This document shows, one piece after another, positions 27,474-36,956 of a DNA stretch of 64,000 bases. A model generated the notes under the pieces. The model searched no databases and was not told the DNA's origin. It saw nothing but the letters and a program-made list of their open reading frames with translations. Each line of letters starts with the position of its first letter. Position 1 is the first letter of the stretch. The position numbers were made by a program, and so were the translations under genes. The DNA comes from JACXTP01 sp963827905. GTDB taxonomy: Archaea > Thermoplasmatota > Thermoplasmata > Methanomassiliicoccales > UBA472. The stretch spans positions 62,001-126,000 of the forward strand of contig CAWHCB010000007.1 of the NCBI GenBank assembly GCA_963827905.1, written 5' to 3'.

Positions 27474-28495
27474 GTGAGGGCGGTCAAGGTCCGGAAGGAC
27501 ACGGGCGGAGGAGGTTCGCCACCAGTTGAACCGGAAGGGACTGGTGGTGAAGGAGTTCAGGATCGAGGTGGACCCAGGGCATGGTGCTCATACCGGTCCG
27601 GGACGCCCTCACCGACGACATGGCCTCGGGTCTGGGGTTGGAGGTGGTGCAGATGACCGGGAGAGGCCGTTCCTGCTTCCGGGACCATTGGCGGGAGATC
27701 GCACGCTCTGTTGCGTTGCCGGACCGATTGAAAAGCTCGCTGCCACGTAAATGGGAGCTGCTGGGGGACGTGCTGGTCCTGAGATTGCCCCAGGACCTGC
27801 TGCCTTACCGCACCGAGTTGGCCCAGGCCTACGCGAAGGAACTGGGTGCCAAGGCGGTGCTGAACGAGGTCGGCCATATCCAAGGTCAGACGCGCCGGCC
27901 ACGGATGGAGCTGCTCTATGGCTCGGACACGGAGACGGTGCACCGGGAGGGTGGGGTGCTCTATAAGCTGGACCCATTGAAGGTCATGTTCTCCTCCGGC
28001 AATGTGGACGAGAAACAACGGATGGCCCACCTCGATTGCCGGGGGGAGACGGTGGTGGACATGTTCGCCGGCATCGGTTACTTCACCATGCCTTTGGCGG
28101 TGCGGGCGAGGGCGACGAAGGTGATCGCTTGCGAGATAAACCCTGACGCTTACCACTACCTAAAGGAGAACATCGCCTTGAACCGAGTGGAGGGAGTGGT
28201 GGAACCAGTGCTTGGCGACAACCGGGACCTGGAGGGGGAGGGTTTCGCGGACCGGGTGGTCATGGGCTATTTCGACACTGAGCCATTTCTGCCCACGGCA
28301 TTGCGCATCGTTAAGGCCGGCGGGATGGTGCACTATCACGACCTGGCCCGGGTGGACGAAACTCCAGGCAAGTTGATCCAGGCCATCGATAGGGCCTGCG
28401 ATGGACGAAGGTACGAGGTCCTCCTGGTGCACGAGGCGAAATCCTATGGGCCCTGCAAGTCCCATATGGTGGCCGATTTCCGTCTTCTGGAATGA
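27474..28495 (+). CDS. taw2: tRNA wybutosine-synthesis aminocarboxypropyltransferase Taw2 (two frame breaks)
   Basis: A Trm5/TYW2-type SAM protein. VVDMFAGIGYFTMPLAV binds SAM, VMFSSGNVDEKQRMAHL precedes it, and MGYFDTEPFLPTALRI with GMVHYHDLA matches archaeal TYW2 rather than Trm5, which has an NLP-type motif there. The enzyme adds the aminocarboxypropyl group from SAM during wyosine formation at tRNA-Phe G37. The start is a GTG at 27474 (MRAVKVRKDT); one extra G near 27504 and one extra C near 27579 must be removed to join AEEVRHQLNRKGLVVKEFR and VDPG to MVLIPVRDALTDDM. Corrected length is about 339 residues. Confidence 0.87.
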
Positions 28496-30011
28496 TCAGG
28501 CCGCGTCCTCGTTCGAGCCGGAGGCGGTGAGCAGGTTCCGCAACGCCCCGTCATACTCCTGGCCAGTGGCGCTGAGCATGGTCTTGGCGAACGGGAGCAG
28601 ATATTGTCCGAACTCGGTCTCCTCCTTGTTGAACTGCCAGGACTTGGAGCTCTCCCCCGTGGCCATGAGGAAGGCGTAGCATACGGCCTTGACCCGATGG
28701 TTGGACTTTTTTGCCTTGTCCACCGAGCGGGCCATGGCCTCCTTGCCCTCGGTCTTGTAGGTCCGAGCCAGGGAATCGGCCATTTTACCGATCTCCCCCA
28801 GCTTGGTATAGCAGGGCAATGCGCTGCTCACGCACTTGCACAGCTCCGTGCGGCTGGCCTCGGCGATGAGCGCCGGAGGGGCCAGGTCGGTGCGCGAGGC
28901 GAACTGGGCCGCTACCTCGGGACAGGATACCTGGGTCAATATGTCGGTCTTGTGCTGGTCCCAAAGGTCGGTCAGGATCTTGCCGGCCTGGTTGCTCTCC
29001 GAGACCACCACCAGTCCCTTCTTGCGCACTATGCCCGCCAAGGCCGATCGCTCCAGGTCGCTCCCCTTGATGTTTTCCAGGAACCCTTCCATGTCCTTGC
29101 CGAAGCATTCCTGACCGGCCACGTACACCTGCCCGGCCGCCTTTAGGTTGGCCAGGTGCTCCATCCACGGCCTGGACCAGGAACTCTTGGTCGCTCAGCT
29201 CCCCTTTCATATAACGGGAGTTCAGATCCTTGCTCAACGTGATGTCCTTCTCCGATTGACAGTTGTCAGGGTCCGGTTCGTTGCAATGGAAGCGCACCTG
29301 GACGGAGACGTTGAAATCGTCGGTGTGGTCCGGCGCGGCGATGCGGGCGGAGAGGTCGGTGATGATGTTGCCTTTTCCAGCGCACTCGCGGCATACCCTC
29401 ACCTGCTTCTTGGGGGATACCCATCCGATCACCAGCATGGTGTTGTTCGGGTGCGGGCAGGACCCCTCCTTCAGCTCGTAATCCAGGTTGGACATGAGCT
29501 CGTTGACGTACTCCTCCGGGGCGCTTGGCCCGGTGGCCGAGCAGTACAGCCCCTTCTCGGTGGAATAGATGTGGAGGTCCTTGTCCCGGGCCATCTCCCA
29601 GTAGGCCAATAGGCGCAGGTCCGGGTCGTCGAAGTGCTGTAGGGCGATGAGCTTCTCCTTGTCCACCACGCCCCTTGTCGCATAGGACACCTCGCCCACG
29701 GGCAACTGCGCCGAGGATAGGTATGGGACCTTGCCGGCCGCGGCCAGGGATATGGTGGCGGCATAGGCGCGCACCAGTTGGTCGCCCTTTGATGCCAGCT
29801 TGACCAGCTTGTCCTGGTCGTCCTTGAAGCGCTGCACCTTGGCCAATTTCTTCTCCAGCTTGGGCCATTTGCAACGGCGGCACTCCTCGCCCACCTGCTT
29901 GGGGATGAGCTGGGAGGGGTTCTCGGCCAACCTCCTGGCGTTGTCCAGCAGGTCCTTCTCCAAGGTCTTGGGGGTGGACTTTACCCCCCTCAATCGGAAG
30001 CGTTTGCCCAT
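28496..30011 (-). CDS. Unknown protein with paired-cysteine motifs (one frame break)
   Basis: About 504 residues after removing one extra base near 29164 (joining FLVQAV to MEHLANLKAAGQ). The N terminus is basic (MGKRFRLRGVKSTPKTLEKD). Cys pairs occur in GEECRRCKWP (~residue 48), SCPHPN and VRVCRECAGKGN (~residue 200), suggesting one or two metal sites, and more cysteines follow in the C-terminal half (QVSCPE, ELCKCVSS). The C-terminal half is helical with alternating charges. I do not recognise the family. It is convergent with taw2, the stops touching. Confidence 0.6.
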
Positions 30012-30110
30012 ATGTCCGGCATGATGGACCCAAAGCTAGATAACCTTTAAGGGACCGAGACCGTAGGCAAATAGATTGATGATGGGCCTGGCCCATATGG
30101 GGGAGGGAAA

Positions 30111-30833
30111 ATGACCGACGAGGAGACGTACGCCAAAGGTTACATCAAGGGGTACGAGGACGGCATGAGACAGACCTATGACGAGGTCGTGTCGCTAGCC
30201 ACCAAACGCGGCTACTCGGTGGCGGAACTGATGCTCCTGGTGCGGAGCGAGCGGGGGAATGTCCCGGACAAGGTGCGGGCCAAGAAGAAGGCCATCTTGA
30301 AGAGCACCGGGATCGACCTGATAGAGGAGGACGTGGCCCAGTGCGCTGAGTCGACGGTGGGCGTCTCCCCCTCCATGACCGTGGTCATCAAGGAACGTGG
30401 CGCCACCAAGGGTTACATGGCCTTCAAGCAGGTCATGGACTGCGGCGCGCCGGGCCTTTGCGTCAGTCGCAGCCCCCCGGAACAGACCGCCCGCAAGGTG
30501 CCCCAGGGCTGCAATATATTCTGGCTCACCAAGGTGGACAATCTCCCCGAGGCGGACAAGGAGCGCTGCTTCGCGCCCAATGACACCAGCCCATTGTACA
30601 CCGGGATCAAGAGGTTCCTCATGGCCAACAACGGCAAGGGGGCGGTGGTGCTGCTGGACGGTTTCAACTACCTGGTCACCAACAGCGACTTCCTCACCGT
30701 GCTCAAATGGCTGCAGAAGCTCAAGGACGACGTCTACATGTTCCGGGCCGTCCTCATCATCCCGGTGGACCCTGCCAGCCTACAGTCGAACGAGATGAGG
30801 CAGCTGGAGAGCGAGCTCCAGGTCATGGAATGA
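30111..30833 (+). CDS. DUF835-domain protein
   Basis: A 240-residue protein. Residues ~1-70 are helical and charged (YAKGYIKGYEDGMRQTYDEV). From about residue 95 comes a DUF835 domain: KGYMAFKQVMDCGAPGLCVSRS, IFWLTKVD, AVVLLDGFNYLVTNSDFLTVLKWL and LIIPVDPASLQSNEMRQLE. DUF835 is widespread in Euryarchaeota, often fused to sensor or regulatory domains, and has no settled function. The ATG follows GGGAGGGAAA. Its stop lies next to that of the convergent glutamate dehydrogenase gene. Confidence 0.82.
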   Translation: MTDEETYAKGYIKGYEDGMRQTYDEVVSLATKRGYSVAELMLLVRSERGNVPDKVRAKKKAILKSTGIDLIEEDVAQCAESTVGVSPSMTVVIKERGATKGYMAFKQVMDCGAPGLCVSRSPPEQTARKVPQGCNIFWLTKVDNLPEADKERCFAPNDTSPLYTGIKRFLMANNGKGAVVLLDGFNYLVTNSDFLTVLKWLQKLKDDVYMFRAVLIIPVDPASLQSNEMRQLESELQVME

Positions 30834-30834
30834 T

Positions 30835-32085
30835 CTAGGGGAAGAGCCCCCTCAGTTCGATGGCGCGAGCCACCTCTTTTATCGCCAGCATGTTGGCGCC
30901 GGTGCGCATGTCCACCTTCGCCTTCTGTGCCGCCGTATGCACCCTCTCGAACGAATCGTCCATGATCGTCTTGAGGCGCTGCTTGACCTCCTCCGTGGTC
31001 CAGAAGAAGTACTGCAGGTCCTGCACCCACTCGAAGTAGGAGGCGGTGACGCCACCTGCGTTGGCAAGGATGTCCGGCACCAGCATGACCCCCCTCTGCC
31101 AAAGCACCTCGTCGGCTTCGGGGGTCGTCGGCCCGTTGGCCCCCTCCACCACGATGGAGGCCTTGATCCTTTCGACGTTGGACTTGGTTATCTGACTCTC
31201 CAGAGCCGCCGGGACCAGGATGTCACACTCCAGCTCCAGAAGCTCCTCGTTGCTGATGCTCTCCGAGCGGGCATAACCCTCCACCGAGCCTGTGCGCTTC
31301 TTGTGCTCCATCACCAGGGCCGGGTCCAAACCTTGCGGGTCATGGATCCCGCCGTTGGAATCGCTCACCGCCACGACCTTACATCCAGCCTCGGTGGCGA
31401 GCAGGCGAGCCGCGTTCCATCCCACGTTCCCGAAACCTTGCACCACGACCTTGGCCCCCTTGATGTCCAGGCCGCGCTTTCGGGCGGCCTGATGGGCCAC
31501 ATACATGATGCCGCGGGAGGTGGCCTCGTCCCGGCCTCGGGAACCGCCGATCTCGATGGGTTTCCCCGTCACCACCCCTGGTACGGAGTATCCTACGTTG
31601 GTGCTATAGGTGTCCATCATCCAGGCCATGGTCTGCGCGTCCGTGTAGACATCGGGGGCGGGTATGTCCGCCTTCGGCCCGATGATGATCTGTATCTCCG
31701 AGGCGAAACGGCGCGTCAACCGTTCCAGCTCGGATCGGCTCATCTCCTTGGGGTTGCAGATCACGCCCCCTTTCGAGCCACCGAAGGGTATCCCGACCAC
31801 CGCGCACTTCCAGGTCATCCACATGGCCAAGGCCCGCATCTCGTCCAAGCTGACGTTGGGATGGTAGCGGATTCCTCCCTTACAAGGCCCGCGCGCCGAG
31901 TTGTGCTGCACCCGGTAGCCTACATAGTTCTTCACGCGACCGTCGTCCATGCGTACCGGGAAATTCACGGTCAGCTCGCGCTTGGGCCTCTTGAGGATCT
32001 CGATCATGCACTCGTTGAGGCCCAGCATGTGGCCCACCCGGTCCACGTGTTTGACCGCATTATCGTAAGGGTTCTGCTCGCTCAT
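30835..32085 (-). CDS. gdhA: Glutamate dehydrogenase
   Basis: A 416-residue enzyme that interconverts glutamate and 2-oxoglutarate plus ammonia. The substrate-binding region reads GPCKGGIRYHPNV and VGIPFGGSKGGVICNP with the catalytic Lys; the NAD(P) motif is VVQGFGNVGWNAARLL; EGANGPTTPEADEVL and PDILANAGGVTASYFEWVQ close the fold. Length is normal and no frame break is seen. Cofactor preference cannot be fixed by eye. Confidence 0.95.
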   Translation of the reverse strand: MSEQNPYDNAVKHVDRVGHMLGLNECMIEILKRPKRELTVNFPVRMDDGRVKNYVGYRVQHNSARGPCKGGIRYHPNVSLDEMRALAMWMTWKCAVVGIPFGGSKGGVICNPKEMSRSELERLTRRFASEIQIIIGPKADIPAPDVYTDAQTMAWMMDTYSTNVGYSVPGVVTGKPIEIGGSRGRDEATSRGIMYVAHQAARKRGLDIKGAKVVVQGFGNVGWNAARLLATEAGCKVVAVSDSNGGIHDPQGLDPALVMEHKKRTGSVEGYARSESISNEELLELECDILVPAALESQITKSNVERIKASIVVEGANGPTTPEADEVLWQRGVMLVPDILANAGGVTASYFEWVQDLQYFFWTTEEVKQRLKTIMDDSFERVHTAAQKAKVDMRTGANMLAIKEVARAIELRGLFP

Positions 32086-32138
32086 TGCCTCTCCCAGGAA
32101 GAAATTGCAGCTGCCCGGATATAAAGCCTAGATATGGC

Positions 32139-32880
32139 TCAGAGCTCGACCTGCAGGCGGTCGTAGGCCACGATGAGGCCGGGGAACCCGTCCTTGAGCG
32201 ATTCGATCTCCTTCCTCTCCTCCAGTGTCTGGTAGCGCTGGGCGTCGAAATGGGTCAGCGCCAGGCGTTGGCACCCCGCCTTCCGGGCCAGGGAGATGGC
32301 GAGGTCGGGGTTGAGGTGGGGCCACCTGGGATTGGTCTGGCCCCGCTTGAAGGCGCATTCTGAGATGAGCAGGTCCACGTCCTGGGCCAACCTCACGATG
32401 TTCTCCGTCTCCCCGGTGTCGGTGCAATAGGCTATCTTCCGTCCGTCCACCTCGATGCGATAACCGAAGCAGGGTGAGACATGGTCCAGCAGACGGCATT
32501 CCACCTTGTACCCGATGTCATGCCAGCCCTCATCCAGCTCCATCACCTCCACGGGGAAGGGCATCTGGTCCAAGGCCACCGTGAACGGCTGCCCCATGAC
32601 GCGGTCCAATATGGCCCTGGTCCCAGGTTGGCCGATGATGCGCATCTTGGGCAGGAATACGAACTTCATGATGCAATGAAGCCCCGCGATGTGGTCCAGG
32701 TGGAAGTGGCTCAGGAAGAGGTCCACCGGCTTGCATGCCCATCATGTACTGGTCCAGACGATGGATGCCCATGCCCGCGTCCAGCACGATGTACCGCTCC
32801 TTGGTCTCTATCATGGCGCATACGGTGTTGCCAGTATCGGAATCGAACCACCCGTTGGTCCCCAAGAAGGTCAGTTTCAT
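32139..32880 (-). CDS. RNase Z-like metallo-beta-lactamase hydrolase (one frame break)
   Basis: About 246 residues after correction. It starts MKLTFLGTNGWFDSDTGNT, has the metal motif FLSHFHLDHIAGLH, a Ser/His stretch DHVSPCFGYRIE, CTDTGET and ALTHFDAQRYQ near the end. One extra C near 32737 separates the first part from VDLFLSHFHLDH. It resembles RNase Z/arylsulfatase-type hydrolases but is shorter than typical tRNase Z, so the substrate is open. Confidence 0.8.
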
Positions 32881-32976
32881 GATCGGATCTCCCTCGACCC
32901 GTGGATTGGGAGGCGCTGGGACAAGTAACTTTGCCCGAAACCGATATGATGATGTCGGGCCAATGATAGCAATGCG

Positions 32977-34691
32977 ATGATGAACGAGAAGGTGGCGGGC
33001 ATCCTTTACGAGATAGCGGACCTTCTAGAGCTGAAGGAAGAGCGCTTCAAGCCCCAGGCCTACCGCAAGGCAGCCCGCAACATCGAGTCCCTCCAAGAGG
33101 ACATAGTGGAAGTACACAAGAGGGGCCAGCTCAAGGATATTCCGGGCGTCGGCGAGGCCATCGAGGCCAAGGTGAAGGAGATCATAGAGACCGGGGAGCT
33201 GCGCTATCTGAAGGAGCTGCACGACGAGTTCCCTGCCGGCCTGATGCAGGTCATGGATGTCCCGGAGATCGGCCCGAAGACCGCCATGCGCCTGTACACC
33301 GAGCTGCGGGTGACCAACGTCCAGGACCTCAAGGTGGCGGCGGAGCAGCACCGCATCCGCCGACTGAAAGGCTTCGGGGACCGGACCGAGGAGAATATCC
33401 TCAAGGGGGTCGAGCTCTTGGAACGGAACCAGGGACGGATGTTGCTGGGCTACGCCCACCCGGTGGCGGCGGGCATCGTTTCCTACCTGAGGGAGAAGGG
33501 GGGCCTGGACATGGTGAGCGTGGCGGGCAGCCTGCGCCGCATGAAGGAGACCATCGGGGACATTGACATCCTGGTGGGGACGGACGGGCCGGAGCGGGCC
33601 AGCGAGGTCTTCGTATCCTATCCCGAGGTGGAAGAGGTGTTGGCCAAGGGACCGACGAAATCGGCGGTGAGGCTGGCCAACGGCACCCAGGTGGACCTTC
33701 GGGTGGTCGAGGCGGGCAGCTATGGGGCCGCGCTGCTCTACTTCACCGGCTCCAAGGAGCACAACGTCAGGCTCCGCTCCCGCGCCATCGATCGAGGTTA
33801 CAAGCTGAACGAGTACGGGCTCTTCCTCAAGGACACGGACCGAGCTGGTGGCGTCGGCGACCGAGGAGGAGGTCTACCTGGCCTTAGGTATGGACATCAT
33901 GCCCCCGGAGATGCGGGAGGACCAGGGGGAGATAGAGCTGTCGGAGCGGCACGCCCTGCCCGAACTGGTCTCGATTGAGCGATGTCAAGGGCGACCTGCA
34001 CATGCACACCGAGGCATCCGACGGGGCCATGCCCATGGAGGATATGGCCAGGGCGGCGATGGCGAAGGGCTATCATTACGTAGGCATCACCGACCATTCG
34101 GAATCGCTGCGCATCGCCAACGGTCTGGATGTGGGGCGTCTGCGGCAGAATGTGGAGAAGGCCCGCGCCCTGACCGCCTCCTTGGGAGGGATCCATGTCC
34201 TCATAGGGGCGGAGGTGGAGATCGACGAACGGGGTAAGCTGGACTACCCCTCTCAGGTCCTGGCGGAGCTGGACTATGTCATCGGCGCGGTGCATACCCG
34301 TTTCAAGATGAGCGAGACGGAGATGACGGCACGCTTGCTGACCGCGCTCTCCAATGACCATCTCAACATCCTGGCCCATCCCACCGGCCGGGCCATCGGC
34401 CAACGGGAGGCCTACCCGGTGGACATGGAGAAGCTGCTGGACGAGGCCAAGGCCAAGCAGGTCTTCCTCGAGGTCAACTCGTTCCCGGAGCGCCTGGACC
34501 TGAACGACAGGCATTGTCGTATGGCCCGGGACAACGGCAACATGCTGGTGGTGAACACCGATTCCCATCACCCCTCCCATCTGGACAACATGGTGTATGG
34601 CGTGGCGCAGGCGAGGCGGGGGTGGGTCGGTCCGGACCAGGTATTGAACACGCTCCCATTGGCTGGGCTGGAAAGGGCGTTGCGGCACTGA
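32977..34691 (+). CDS. polX: Family X DNA polymerase with PHP domain, PolX (two frame breaks)
   Basis: About 570 residues after correction. Residues 1-~230 carry helix-hairpin-helix repeats (LKDIPGVGEAIEAKVKEI, VPEIGPKTAMRLY), then the nucleotidyltransferase motif GSLRRMKETIGDIDILVG. The C-terminal PHP phosphoesterase shows GDLHMHTEASDG, GITDHSE, HPTGR and NTDSHHP. One extra base near 33840 (restoring ELVASATEEEVYLALGMD) and one near 33973 (joining PELVS to LSDVKGDLHMHT) split the gene. PolX fills gaps in base excision repair and the PHP domain supplies exonuclease activity. Confidence 0.9.
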
Positions 34692-34764
34692 ACCGTGGTT
34701 ATCCAAGGCAACATCTGGCAAGGTAATGTTTATGACTCCCTCCCTCCAATAGGGCGGCGAGGAA

Positions 34765-35688
34765 ATGAACGCCAAGGAGACGGCCGAAAGGATCAGGTCC
34801 ATGGAGGTGCGCGGAGCCGCGGAGATAGCGCGCCAGGCGGCCCAGGCCCTGTGCGAGGAGGCGAGAGGCTATGATGGTGATGATGCCGAAGGCATGCGCC
34901 AAAGTCTAATGGCCGCCCGCGAGGTGCTCCTGGCCTCCAGACCGACCGCCATCTCCTTGTGGAATGGCGTTCAGTTCGTCCTCAAGGGCATGAACCACCA
35001 GAAGGATGGCGAAGAACTGCGCCAGATGGTGGTCAGGAACGCCACGGTCTTCATCAAGCGCTCCGAGGAGGCGGTCGCCCTCATCGGGAGGAACGGCGCC
35101 AACCGGTTGAAGGAAGGGGACCATGTGATGACGCACTGCAACAGCCAGGCGGCCCTCAGCGTCATCACCACCGCCCAGCGGCAGGGGAAGCACATCAAGG
35201 CCTTCGCCACCGAGTCCCGGCCCTGGAGGCAGGGCATACTGACCGCCAACCAGTTGAGCAAGGCCGGGGTGGACGTGACCCTCATCATCGATTCGGCGGT
35301 GCGGCACGTCATGAAGGACATGGACGCGGTCGTGGTCGGGGCCGACACCATCGCCTCCAACGGTGCGGTCATCAACAAGATCGGCACCTCCCAGTTGGCG
35401 CTGGCGGCCCACGAGGCCCGCGTCCCGTTCTATGTCTGCGCCGAGACGTTCAAGTTCTCGCCGCGCACCATGATGGGAGAGATGGTGGAGATAGAGGAGC
35501 GCGATTCGCTGGAGGTGGTCAAGCCTGGCGAGGTGCCGTCCTCAGTGCGCGTCTTCAATCCGGTGTTCGACGCCACCCCGCCGGAGTACATCGACTCCAT
35601 CATAACCGAGATAGGTGTGGTGCCCCCATACGCCGCCTACGAGATCATCGTGCGGGAGTTCGGTCAGGAATCCATTTTCACAGAGTGA
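34765..35688 (+). CDS. Ribose-1,5-bisphosphate isomerase
   Basis: A 307-residue member of the eIF2B-alpha/MtnA superfamily. The catalytic Cys lies in VMTHCNSQAALSV and the Asp in DAVVVGADTIASNGAVINKIGT; the end reads TPPEYIDSIITEIGVVPPYAAYEII. In the archaeal AMP pathway this enzyme turns ribose 1,5-bisphosphate into ribulose 1,5-bisphosphate. A simple eIF2B or MtnA role is possible from sequence alone, but the next two genes are RuBisCO and AMP phosphorylase, which makes the isomerase role very likely. It begins the operon and has no frame break. Confidence 0.92.
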   Translation: MNAKETAERIRSMEVRGAAEIARQAAQALCEEARGYDGDDAEGMRQSLMAAREVLLASRPTAISLWNGVQFVLKGMNHQKDGEELRQMVVRNATVFIKRSEEAVALIGRNGANRLKEGDHVMTHCNSQAALSVITTAQRQGKHIKAFATESRPWRQGILTANQLSKAGVDVTLIIDSAVRHVMKDMDAVVVGADTIASNGAVINKIGTSQLALAAHEARVPFYVCAETFKFSPRTMMGEMVEIEERDSLEVVKPGEVPSSVRVFNPVFDATPPEYIDSIITEIGVVPPYAAYEIIVREFGQESIFTE

Positions 35689-35693
35689 ACGAA

Positions 35694-36956
35694 ATGACAA
35701 CGCCTCAGAGCTATTCGGACAAGTACCTGCACCTCGGCGAGAAGATCGACCTGGACGCCCATGTCGTCTGCGTCTACAAGATCAAGAGCACCCAGATGAC
35801 CATGAGGGAGGCGGCGGCGGCCATCGCCACCGAGCAGTCCACCGGGACCTGGACCGAGATAAGCACGCTCAAGGAGGAGAACTTCCTCAAGCGCAGCGGC
35901 AAGGTCATCGAGATCGAGGGCAACGTCGCCAAGATCGCGTTCCCGGAGGAGGATTTCAGCCTGGACATCGGAGGCGTCCCGCAAGTGCTGAGCATCAGTG
36001 GCCGGGAACCTCTTCGGCCTGGATTCCATCGAGGGCGTCCGTTTGGAGGACGTCATCTTCCCGAGATCGATGCTGAGGGAGTTCAAGGGGCCCAAGTTCG
36101 GGGTGGAGGGCCTGCGGAAGATATTGAAGCGGCCGGAGAGGCCGTTGGTGGGGACCATCGTCAAACCGAAGATCGGCCTGAGCCCGGAGGAGACCGCGGC
36201 CTATGTGTACGAGGCGGGGATGGGCGGGCTGACCAACGGCAAGGACGATGAGACGCTCTCCAACCAGAGGTTCTGCCCGCTGGAGGAGCGGGTGGTGGCC
36301 ATCGCCGACGCCTTGGACCGGGTGAGGAGCGAGTCCGGCCATATCATGATCCACGCCATCAACGTCAGCACCAACGGCCACCAGATCCTGGAGGTGGCGG
36401 AGCGGGCCCAGGAATTGGGCGCCTCGCAGATCATGGTCGACGTCCTCACCTGCGGCTTCGGGGCGGTGCAGGTCCTGGCCGAGGACCCTTCCATCAAGCT
36501 GCCCATCCACGTGCACCGCACCATGCATGGGGCCATGACCCGGAACAAGGACCACGGCATCTCCATGAAGGTCTTCGCCAAACTGACCCGCATGTGCGGT
36601 GGCGACGCTTTGCACATAGGCACCTTCGGAGTGGGCAAGATGAAGGGCGAGGCCGAGCCACGACCTCGTGTACCGCGACATGTGCCTCAGCCCGGAGGTG
36701 CCTTACAGGCCGATGATGCCAGTGGCCTCGGGAGGGCTGCAGCCGGGCATGATCCCTGCCCTCATCAGGATCGCCGGCAATGACCTGCAGTGCCAGGCCG
36801 GCGGTGGCGTTTCCGGTCATCCTCTGGGCGTGCGGGGCGGGGCCATGGCCATGGCCCAGGCGGTGGAGGCGGGATACCTCGGCCTGACGGCGGAGGAGTA
36901 CGCCAAGGACCATCGGGAGCTCCGCATGGCGTCTGGAAAGGTGGGGTTCGGTATGA
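35694..36956 (+). CDS. rbcL: Form III RuBisCO large subunit (three frame breaks)
   Basis: About 419 residues after correction. Catalytic features: GTIVKPKIGLSPEE, the carbamylated-lysine site GGLTNGKDDETLSNQ, HVHRTMHGAMTR, loop 6 IGTFGVGKMKGE and ASGGLQPGMIPAL. It fixes CO2 onto ribulose bisphosphate to give two 3-phosphoglycerates. One extra base each near 35997 (restoring LSIVAGNLFGLDS), near 36655 (restoring HDLVYRDM) and near 36929 (restoring ALERWGSV and its TGA at 36954) splits the gene. Without the last correction the frame runs into AMP phosphorylase and mimics a fusion. Corrected, the TGA overlaps the next ATG as ATGA. Confidence 0.93.

Noticed and set aside
30937..32124. Long open frames opposite known genes, for example across glutamate dehydrogenase, and also at 10270-11382, 37004-38323, 42662-43741 and 45444-46352
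   Set aside because: They are mirror frames of well-conserved genes in GC-rich DNA and have no recognisable domains.
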